DNA of 12,356 nucleotides from an uncultured Collinsella sp. (GTDB lineage Bacteria > Actinomycetota > Coriobacteriia > Coriobacteriales > Coriobacteriaceae). The stretch covers positions 1-12,356 of the forward strand of contig CABQNF010000014.1 in assembly GCA_902465465.1 (NCBI GenBank), read 5' to 3'. Shown piece after piece: positions 1 to 5,452 of the stretch; position 1 is the stretch's first letter, and each line of letters starts with the position of its first letter. The notes below the pieces were generated by a model that saw nothing but the letters and a program-made list of their open reading frames with translations, had not been told where the DNA came from and did not search any database. A program made the position numbers and the translations under genes.

Positions 1-204
1 GAAGCCCCAAGGGGACCTGCGCAGCCTCGACAGGATAATCGCATTCGCTGATTTAATCTTGTGCTCCAACGGAACCACAGACGAGAGGCCTTCGCGCTGC
101 GGAATAATTTTGAGGGGAACACCCCGACCATCCCTGCGTTTACCTTGCTGAGGATGTCTACAGGGACCCACGCTTTGAAGGGGCGCCGGGCAGATAGGGG
201 CTTT
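1..204 (+). ncRNA. Possible structured non-coding RNA (unassigned)
   Basis: About 200 bases that do not read as protein but show RNA-like pairing. The first bases (2-8, AAGCCCC) pair perfectly with 197-203 (GGGGCTT), and a T-run (202-206) follows directly, so the closing stem would double as a terminator. Inside, 131-136 (TCCCTG) pairs with 161-166 (CAGGGA), 114-117 with 122-125 (GGGG/CCCC), and CCTTC at 89-93 with GAAGG at 177-181. Length and closing stem would fit a 6S-like or other long structured RNA, but I recognise no diagnostic consensus of tmRNA, RNase P, SRP RNA, T-box or a common riboswitch. The start may lie left of the window. Confidence 0.3.
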
Positions 205-274
205 TTAGGTTACATAATAAACTGTTTATCTATGCTACTATTTAACTAGGCATCGCAGTATGGAGGTGGTCAAA

Positions 275-790
275 GTGTTACGCACACTCAAAGCTTCGTT
301 TTTCCTCTCGATACTTTTGATATTACCGATATGTTTCTCGTTTAGCCCTTCGACTGCTTATGCTGCAGAAAGCGATGCTGTCGCAATTTCTGGCGCAACC
401 CAAGATTTTGATTTAACGAAAGGTCCCGAGCAGTCTCATCAAATCAAGCTTAAGGATGGGACCGTTGCAGTAATAGGAATTAAAAAAACCAATGAACCCA
501 GCCTGATATGGGACAGTTACTACAACAACGCATCTGGAACTTGGACTATCTATTACAACAGTCCTTTTATTTATCGCGAATTCAAGATCAAGATAGCGAA
601 CTCGCTCATTACCAGCGCTTGGGGACAAAACTATACGACTATCGGCTGTACGGTAACTAACGAGTCCTTTATATGGAACTCGAAACAGGCGACATATCGA
701 CTCAACTATGAATCGATGGGGATGACGTCCGGTATCGCCGTGTTGCAAGCGACCATGGAAGGCAGCACGCTCCACACCTATGCAAACTAG
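275..790 (+). CDS. Small secreted protein, DUF5626-like (tentative)
   Basis: A 171-residue exported protein of unknown function. The GTG at 275 is the best start: GGAGG at 262-266 sits 8 bases before it, whereas the in-frame ATG at 260 overlaps that ribosome-binding site. Residues 1-30 form a classic Sec signal peptide: basic LRTLK, a hydrophobic core (about 9-23) and a signal peptidase I site after AYA. The mature part, about 140 residues, has a DFDLTKG segment, then polar aromatic-rich strands (WTIYYN, FKIKIANSLITSAWG) suggesting an all-beta fold. This pattern reminds me of DUF5626 proteins of Firmicutes and Actinobacteria, whose function is unknown; that is recall, not a search. No LPXTG or membrane anchor is seen, so it is probably released. 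The gene for a tiny membrane peptide follows 24 bases later. Confidence 0.75.
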   Translation: MLRTLKASFFLSILLILPICFSFSPSTAYAAESDAVAISGATQDFDLTKGPEQSHQIKLKDGTVAVIGIKKTNEPSLIWDSYYNNASGTWTIYYNSPFIYREFKIKIANSLITSAWGQNYTTIGCTVTNESFIWNSKQATYRLNYESMGMTSGIAVLQATMEGSTLHTYAN

Positions 791-814
791 ACTCACATCA
801 ATTGAGGAAGTTCA

Positions 815-919
815 ATGATCCCAATTCCTGCACGCTCAGACATTATGATCGCTCTCGTTTGGATTCTCGTCGGAGTGCTTATTTGGCGTATCTGCAAATG
901 GGTTAAAAACAAGAAATAG
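815..919 (+). CDS. 34-residue single-pass membrane peptide
   Basis: A short gene starting at ATG 815 with a good ribosome-binding site (GAGG at 804-807) and ending with TAG at 917-919. The peptide has a short polar N-terminus (MIPIPARSD), a hydrophobic helix from about residue 10 to 26 (IMIALVWILVGVLIWRI) and a basic tail ending KWVKNKK. By the positive-inside rule the tail should face the cytoplasm. It lies 24 bases after the secreted protein gene and just before a strong terminator, so the two are probably co-transcribed. The role is unknown. Small hydrophobic peptides with basic tails include toxins, holin-like peptides and membrane-protein regulators, and nothing here decides between them. 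Confidence 0.55.
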   Translation: MIPIPARSDIMIALVWILVGVLIWRICKWVKNKK

Positions 920-953
920 TTGATAAAACGTATATGCCATTTATGCGATGCTT

Positions 954-980
954 GGGGCCGTTAAATCGGCCCCTATTTCT
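954..980 (+). terminator. Rho-independent terminator of the secreted protein/peptide unit
   Basis: GGGGCCG (954-960), loop TTAAAT, CGGCCCC (967-973), then the T-rich tail TATTTCT. A seven-pair G+C stem 35 bases after the stop of the 34-residue peptide gene ends the rightward transcript. The remaining 141 bases before the converging minus-strand gene show nothing clear. Confidence 0.8.
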
Positions 981-1121
981 ATAGCTTTTCAAGCAGCAGT
1001 CACCCATTTGGAAGTCGCAATGCCATTCATACGATTTCGGCCCTTTAAGCCGCTATCTATTGGTAGGGACTCTTGCTGGTAAGGAGCGCTTACTAGATAC
1101 AAACCTTGGCAATATATTGGT

Positions 1122-1820
1122 TTAGGCGGCGCTGGTTTCTTTGTATTCGAAGACTGGCTCTAGGAGATCTTCGATGTTGCAGTGGAGGACTTTTGCTATG
1201 GCTCTTACGCTTGTTACCGAAGCTTCATTAATGTTTCTCTGGCGCTGCTCGTACATTTGGATTGAGCGGAGTGACACACCCGATTCGTATGCTAGGTCTT
1301 GTTGGGTTTTCTTAAGCTTCTTTCTTGCTAACGCAAGTTTGGTTTGCCTGGACGCTTTTTTCGCCATATCGCAGACGAGGCGAGCCACGCGTTCCTCCGA
1401 GGCTTCGTGCCAGGGATAGTACAGACTGCGCAGTGCGTCAAACGGAACGACATGCAGCAGGTCTTCGAAAGACTCTCCTAGGCGCCACTGAAGGTATGCC
1501 AATATCCAGCCTGTCCAATATTCCGGTGTCTTTTCGAATCGGTAGGTTCGATTTGGCATCGGCCTTGATTGGTAGCCCGACCTTTCGGCGATAAGCGCGA
1601 ATAGCTCAACGCCCGATTTTCCCGATACGACCCATGCGTTGCCACGCTCAAACTCACAGGCTACGCCGCTCAGGCAAAAGAGTTCAGCGACCTCGGACCC
1701 TTCCGCTCCATAGTCGTTCACGGCATAGTCGAAGCAGTCGCCGAGGTTGTTCATTGCATCCTCGAGGTAGTAGACGGGGTATGTCCTACTCGGCCCACAA
1801 TCCGTTAACTCTTGGATCAT
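1122..1820 (-). CDS. XRE-family helix-turn-helix protein, probable antitoxin/autoregulator
   Basis: A 232-residue cytoplasmic protein. Residues about 161-222 form an XRE/HTH_3 DNA-binding domain (LALARKKLKKTQQDLAYESG, then SLRSIQMYEQ and AIAKVLHCNIEDLLEP), with the usual Q-x-x-L-A and S-x-x-S-I pattern. The N-terminal 150 residues are not a domain I can name. They contain EYWTGWILAYLQW (about 100-112) and a later PWHEASEERVARLV segment, a pattern I associate with proteins encoded beside DUF3990 genes in Firmicutes (recall only). The ATG at 1820 is preceded by GGGAGG and an immediate in-frame TAA, which fixes the start. The start lies inside the upstream gene, giving a 35-base overlap and suggesting translational coupling. 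Likely role: neutralising the upstream protein and repressing the shared promoter. Confidence 0.75.
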   Translation of the reverse strand: MIQELTDCGPSRTYPVYYLEDAMNNLGDCFDYAVNDYGAEGSEVAELFCLSGVACEFERGNAWVVSGKSGVELFALIAERSGYQSRPMPNRTYRFEKTPEYWTGWILAYLQWRLGESFEDLLHVVPFDALRSLYYPWHEASEERVARLVCDMAKKASRQTKLALARKKLKKTQQDLAYESGVSLRSIQMYEQRQRNINEASVTSVRAIAKVLHCNIEDLLEPVFEYKETSAA

Positions 1821-2469
1821 TTAAATCAATCCTCCCTGTCATTAAATCCCTAATGTAGACACCCTCAGAGTCGAATCCATTCACAGTTTCCAGGTACTTG
1901 CGCCGCGCGTTCTGCTCTCGCTTAAAGCGCTTGGGATAATACTCAGATCCCAACGCCTGCCTCCATTCGCGGAATCTGATTGCTGAAAACGCACGCTCAC
2001 TCATAAGAGCGTATTGGATGCCCAAATCGCCCAAACGCATAATGAGTTGCAGTTGCCTAAGCGAGATCATGCCGTTAACGAACTGTCTTGCAAACGAAAA
2101 GTAGGAATCGTCGGCGCGATAACCTCGAATTACGTCATAGGGAGAAATATCAATCAGGCAGTTATCCAGCAGATAGCGAAGTCCTTCGCGCGCCAGCGGT
2201 GTCGAAACATTGAACTCCCTATTGTTAGCCAAAATCGCAAGCCAATTGAGAATTGAAAACTCCCCGGACTCCAAGTCCAAGACCGCAAGACCATCCATAT
2301 CGAGCTCGTATCGATTCGCGATACCATCGGACTCAGTCCGGCATGCCCACTCCATTGCCATTTCCTCATGTGGCGTGCAATAAAACCCACACCCATAGTC
2401 ATTGAATTGTCTGCATTTATCCAACGACGGATGCTCGACAACAACCTCCGACCCGTGCCAAAGCTCCAT
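1786..2469 (-). CDS. DUF3990-like, ADP-ribosyltransferase-type protein; probable toxin
   Basis: A 227-residue protein. The N-terminus LWHGS (3-7), then the DYGCGFYCTP segment (24-33) and EMAMEWA (36-42), match the layout of DUF3990 (Y/W-H-G-S ... D-F/Y-G-x-G-F-Y-x-T ... A-x-x-W-A). A later GYRADDSYF block (116-124) and LGIQYALMSERA fit the C-terminal part of that family. As I recall it, DUF3990 belongs to the ADP-ribosyltransferase fold, in which His5, Tyr30 and an acidic or Gln residue could contact NAD; the activity is inferred. The ATG at 2469 is chosen because GGAGG lies 5 bases upstream; a TTG at 2481 overlaps that site. The gene overlaps the XRE gene by 35 bases and is first in the operon. 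Its promoter lies under a 47-bp palindrome. Confidence 0.7.
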   Translation of the reverse strand: MELWHGSEVVVEHPSLDKCRQFNDYGCGFYCTPHEEMAMEWACRTESDGIANRYELDMDGLAVLDLESGEFSILNWLAILANNREFNVSTPLAREGLRYLLDNCLIDISPYDVIRGYRADDSYFSFARQFVNGMISLRQLQLIMRLGDLGIQYALMSERAFSAIRFREWRQALGSEYYPKRFKREQNARRKYLETVNGFDSEGVYIRDLMTGRIDLNDPRVNGLWAE

Positions 2470-2484
2470 ATCGACCTCCAAACA

Positions 2485-2513
2485 AAAATATCACCCCAGC
2501 GATAGTGTACCAA
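2485..2513 (-). promoter_or_regulatory. Predicted promoter of the DUF3990/XRE operon
   Basis: Read on the minus strand: -35 TTGGTA (2508-2513), a 17-base spacer, then an extended -10, TGaTATTTT, with its hexamer at 2485-2490. Transcription would start about 10-15 bases before the ATG at 2469. One arm of the inverted repeat at 2488-2534 covers the spacer and part of the -10, so a repressor bound there would block RNA polymerase. The T-rich -10 doubles as the T-run of a possible terminator, so the two readings compete. Confidence 0.45.
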
Positions 2514-2534
2514 TAACTATCACTGGGGTGATAT
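2488..2534 (-). terminator. Long palindrome: terminator of the mtnN-engB operon and/or operator
   Basis: Two 19-base arms (2488-2506 and 2516-2534) are reverse complements at 18 of 19 positions, separated by 9 bases. In minus-strand RNA the one mismatch becomes a G-U pair, so the hairpin is fully paired there, and TTTTTGTTT follows it. This is the form of a rho-independent terminator 36 bases after the engB stop. The same DNA overlies the predicted promoter of the toxin-antitoxin-like pair and has the symmetry of an operator for the XRE dimer. Both roles are compatible. Confidence 0.75.
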
Positions 2535-2570
2535 AGATAGATGCAAACTATTGCCTGCCAAGAGCCCTTA

Positions 2571-3161
2571 CTAAAGGCAGGCCTCGGCAATGCGGCGCTT
2601 GAGCTCGTCGATGCCGGTACCGGTTTGGGAGCTTGTGATGATCACGTTCTCGGCCGGGACGTTGAGCTGCTTTTTGATGGCTGCTGCCTGGCGGGCCTGC
2701 TGGGTGCGGCTGAGCTTGTCGGCCTTGGTGAGGCAGACGATAAAGTTGAACTCGTTGCCCTGCAGGTAGTCGATCATGTCATGGTCGAGCTTACTGGGAT
2801 CGTGGCGAATGTCCACCAGCGATACAACCAGGTTAAAGCTGCGCTCCGAGTCGAAGAAGTCGCCGATAAGTTCTGCCCAACGGTCGCGCTCGGCCTTGGA
2901 ACGACGGGCGAAACCATAGCCCGGCAGGTCGACGAAGTGCACGTCGTCAGCCTCAAAGAAGTTGATGTTGCTCGTCTTGCCCGGCGTGCTCGAAACCTTG
3001 ACGAGATTCTTGCGGCCAAAAAGCTTGTTCATGATCGACGACTTGCCCACGTTGGAGCGGCCGACGAAGCTCACCTCGGGGCAGGTGGACTCGGGAATCT
3101 GCGAAACCTTGCCATAGCTGGCAACGAACTTGGCAAGCTGGTAGTTAATGGAATCGGCCAT
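2571..3161 (-). CDS. engB: Ribosome-biogenesis GTP-binding protein EngB/YsxC/YihA
   Basis: A 196-residue TRAFAC-class GTPase, the normal length for EngB, which is needed for late assembly of the large ribosomal subunit. All G motifs are present: G1 GRSNVGKS (34-41), the G2 region STPGKT (58-63), G3 DLPG (78-81), G4 TKAD (145-148) and G5 SSQTG (177-181). The PGYGFARRSK stretch after G3 is characteristic of the family. The ATG at 3161 has GGAG 7 bases upstream (AAGGAGTGTCC). The frame stays open further upstream into mtnN, but that would add 43 residues not found in the family. It sits 38 bases after mtnN on the same strand and should share its transcript, which ends at the hairpin at 2488-2534. 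Confidence 0.97.
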   Translation of the reverse strand: MADSINYQLAKFVASYGKVSQIPESTCPEVSFVGRSNVGKSSIMNKLFGRKNLVKVSSTPGKTSNINFFEADDVHFVDLPGYGFARRSKAERDRWAELIGDFFDSERSFNLVVSLVDIRHDPSKLDHDMIDYLQGNEFNFIVCLTKADKLSRTQQARQAAAIKKQLNVPAENVIITSSQTGTGIDELKRRIAEACL

Positions 3162-3199
3162 GGACACTCCTTGGTCGTAGGTTCTTACAAAAGAGCGCG

Positions 3200-3940
3200 C
3201 TAATAAATAGCAGCGATACGGCGAACGATATCGAGCGTGATGCCACTCGCGGTACGGGCATACTCGAACAAGTCGAACTCGCGGTCGCAAATCGCATCGT
3301 ACGCCTCGTCACAATTATCGCTGATAGCGCGCAACACCAGGCAATCGACACCATTTTTAGTTGCGACATGGGCAATCGCCGCGCCCTCCATGCCGACGCA
3401 ATCGGCATTCGTCGCCTCGATAGCGTCGGTGCGCATGGCAGCGCCCGTCACAAAACGGTTGCCTGTGGCAATCGTGCCGACCAGGAATTGTTTGGCTCCC
3501 TCGTTCGAAGCGGCTGCATTTGTCGAGGCGTTGACAAAGCCACGCTCAGCAAGCACATCGGCAGCAATATCGACCAGCGCAGGCGTCGAGCCAAACTCCT
3601 CGAGCCCCGGTGCAGACTCGGCGATAAGCGCGGTATCGGTATCCAGATAGCGCAGGCGTTTGCCGATGACCACGTCGTCGATATGGAGTTTGGGGTTCAA
3701 ACCGCCCGCGATACCCGAAAGCACAACTGCCTGTGGAGCATACTTGCTAATGAGGTGCTGTGTTGCGGCGGCGGCGTTTACCGTGCCCATACCTGCCGTC
3801 GTGGCGACAATCGACAGGCCGTCGAGCCCGCCGGTCACAACGTTCAAGCCTGCCTCCTGTACCATGCAAACGTTGCTCAACTCTTCCTTAATCTGCATGA
3901 TCTCTTTTTCGAGTGCACCGATAATCGCGATGGTAGCCAT
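3200..3940 (-). CDS. mtnN: 5'-methylthioadenosine/S-adenosylhomocysteine nucleosidase
   Basis: A 246-residue nucleoside phosphorylase-fold enzyme that hydrolyses methylthioadenosine and S-adenosylhomocysteine to adenine and the thioribose sugar, recycling methionine-cycle by-products. In species with LuxS it also feeds autoinducer-2 synthesis. Visible signatures are IIGALEKE at the N-terminus (Glu11, equivalent to E. coli Glu12), SGIAGGLNP (75-83), VGMEGAAIAHV (182-192, with Met184-Glu185 binding the ribose) and RAISDN (204-209, with Asp208 as the general acid). The start is taken as ATG 3940, which gives the family's usual N-terminus; a TTG at 3952 is possible. The next gene, engB, begins 38 bases downstream. 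No signal peptide is seen; the enzyme is cytoplasmic. Confidence 0.95.
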   Translation of the reverse strand: MATIAIIGALEKEIMQIKEELSNVCMVQEAGLNVVTGGLDGLSIVATTAGMGTVNAAAATQHLISKYAPQAVVLSGIAGGLNPKLHIDDVVIGKRLRYLDTDTALIAESAPGLEEFGSTPALVDIAADVLAERGFVNASTNAAASNEGAKQFLVGTIATGNRFVTGAAMRTDAIEATNADCVGMEGAAIAHVATKNGVDCLVLRAISDNCDEAYDAICDREFDLFEYARTASGITLDIVRRIAAIY

Positions 3941-4018
3941 GCCATTCCCCAAACCTATACGAAATTCTCAACCACGGTATGGTACCAGCATTTTGTTTGA
4001 CCTCGTCAAACGAACACG

Positions 4019-5137
4019 CTAGGCCAGTGCGGCTCGCGTATCAAACAGAGCCTTTGCAATCGCTGTCGTAACCTCGCTCGAGTGGTCGCTCCACGGCATC
4101 GATGTCATGATGCTCATGACATAGGTACGGCCATCGATGTCGATAAGGCCCGCATCGCATGTCGAATAGCAACCATCCTCGCTAATCCAGCCTGCCTTGT
4201 TGCGCACCAAGGCTTGGTCGTCCGCAATGCCATCACGGATAAATGAGCGCGATGTTGATGACAGCAGTTCAGATAACCACTGGGAGGTCTCACTGCCACA
4301 GCTCAGATACTCGCTCATCTCGCGCCACAACTTGGCCGAGGTTCGCGGGCAATAGGTGGGAAAATCACTCATCGGATCGAGTGCGGTATCGTAATCGACG
4401 CCAAGACTGACAATCCAATCCTCGTAACCGACACGGTCAAACGCCGCGCGTAACGCAATAAACGAATCGTTGTCCGAATTAACGACCGCGGCCTCGATCA
4501 GGTCGCGCACCGTCTGCCAGCCCATGTTGTAGCCACCATAGGTGCCAAGGGAATCATCGAGTGAGACCTGGCCCGTCTCGACCAGGGATTCGCAGATGTA
4601 CAACGCATAGAGTGCCTTATAACTGCTCGCACCGTACACCTCGGCGTCCGCGTTATACGTCACGCCCTTGCCGCTCGACAGATCGTAAAACACCACGCCC
4701 ACATCGCCCAATTCCTGGGCCTGATCAAGGGCGTCTTAGAGCGCGGCGAGGCTCTCATCCTCCAGGGCGGGGATCTGGTTATCAACCAGTGAGAAGGTCT
4801 GCACGGTATCGCCTGAGGGAATATCGTTAAAGTCCGCCTTCGAAAGCCTCGTCTTGAGGCTCGCTGTCGACAGGGTTTGACTTGCGGTGGCTTTAGATTC
4901 AGAGACCTTTTTGTTTTGCGTCTGTACCGTTGACGCATCTGAGTGTGTCATTCGCTCCGACGCGTAGGTTTTGGCGGTAATTCCGAGGATAATAACCGCC
5001 AACGTTAGCATCCCAATGGCGGCAATCTTCGTCACGCGGATGCAAGCGTCAGCGAGGCCACGCGCATGCGTGCCCTTCGTCTCATATCTGCTGCTATGCT
5101 GCGGCACATACTCGTCCCGCGATGCGTTGTTTCGCAC
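4019..5137 (-). pseudogene. Membrane-anchored class A beta-lactamase-like protein, interrupted by an in-frame TAA
   Basis: One reading frame of 373 codons, from GTG 5137 (AGGAG 6 bases upstream) to TAG 4019, broken only by TAA at 4736-4738 (codon 134). The first part has a polar cytoplasmic tail, a membrane segment (about 37-55, IAAIGMLTLAVIILGI) and a Ser/Thr/Lys-rich linker. The second part is a penicillin-recognising serine hydrolase domain of the Beta-lactamase2 type: SxxK motif SSYK (171-174), SDN (221-223) and KAG (314-316) in place of KTG. I see no obvious Glu166 equivalent, so it may be a cell-wall or penicillin-binding-like protein rather than a true lactamase. Reading resumes at once after the TAA (DALDQAQEL), so this is a nonsense change, for example CAA to TAA. 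It could also be readthrough or a sequencing error. Confidence 0.75.
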
Positions 5138-5174
5138 GTGGTCTCCTGACTGCTACCGTTTATATACGAGCAGC

Positions 5175-5202
5175 ATAATACCGAGCAGGCATTTCTTTCC
5201 AA
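5175..5202 (-). promoter_or_regulatory. Predicted promoter of the beta-lactamase-like gene
   Basis: On the minus strand: -35 TTGGAA (5197-5202), a 16-base spacer and -10 TATTAT (5175-5180). Transcription would begin about 30 bases before the GTG at 5137. Both boxes are close to sigma-70 consensus. The promoter of the broken gene therefore appears intact. Confidence 0.5.
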
Positions 5203-5295
5203 AGATATTCAGCGGCGTTTAAGGCGTCTTTAAAGAAACCACAAGCGTATTTATCCAAATGGCACGATTCTGTTGCGCATCTCCGCCCAAAACGC

Positions 5296-5362
5296 AGTTG
5301 CGGTGGAATAGTTCCTATTTGGGCGGCATAAGCCGAAAAACAAGAACTATTCCACCGCAACT
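5296..5362. repeat. Perfect 19-bp inverted repeat with an inner hairpin
   Basis: AGTTGCGGTGGAATAGTTC (5296-5314) and its exact reverse complement (5344-5362) flank a 29-base centre holding a second small stem, CGGC/GCCG (5324-5327 and 5332-5335). Folded, this makes a 67-base cruciform or RNA hairpin. There is no convincing T-run right after it on either strand, so it is not a simple terminator. It may be a dispersed extragenic palindrome or a small non-autonomous element. No target-site duplication is evident. Confidence 0.75.
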
Positions 5363-5397
5363 TGACGGGGCTCTTTAGCAATCAACTTGGTGCCCGG

Positions 5398-5432
5398 GGG
5401 CACTCATTTAAGTCTGTCCCCAATGAGTGCCC
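5398..5432. repeat. 11-bp inverted repeat downstream of pflA
   Basis: GGGCACTCATT (5398-5408) and AATGAGTGCCC (5422-5432) are perfect reverse complements around a 13-base loop. The left arm also joins a smaller overlapping palindrome, TGCCCGGGGGCA (5391-5402). The repeat begins 20 bases after the pflA stop on the minus strand, so it may stabilise or end that transcript, although no T-run follows. Together with the 5296-5362 palindrome it fills most of the 315-base stretch between pflA and the beta-lactamase-like gene, where I find no credible gene. Confidence 0.65.
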
Positions 5433-5452
5433 TTGGGGGCGAAAATGACTCG

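Noticed and set aside
61..249. 62-codon open frame on the plus strand
   Set aside because: It starts at TTG without a ribosome-binding site, lies within the putative structured RNA, and its composition does not look like a protein.
1079..1093. GTAAG/CTTAC stem after the XRE gene
   Set aside because: Only five pairs and no T-run, too weak to call as a terminator.
2541..3203. 220-codon open frame on the plus strand
   Set aside because: It is fully antisense to engB, which carries all G motifs; the repetitive Leu/Val/Ala/Gly composition is a codon-bias artefact.
3995..4011. GTTTGAC/GTCAAAC inverted repeat between mtnN and the beta-lactamase-like gene
   Set aside because: The 7-bp stem has a 3-base loop and no T-run in the direction of transcription. 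It contains TTGACG, which could be a -35 for mtnN, but no good -10 lies at normal spacing.
5160..5381. 73-codon minus-strand frame before the beta-lactamase-like gene
   Set aside because: It starts at TTG without a ribosome-binding site and reads through both arms of the 19-bp palindrome, then covers the predicted promoter. The second half reads somewhat protein-like, so a gene remnant cannot be fully excluded.
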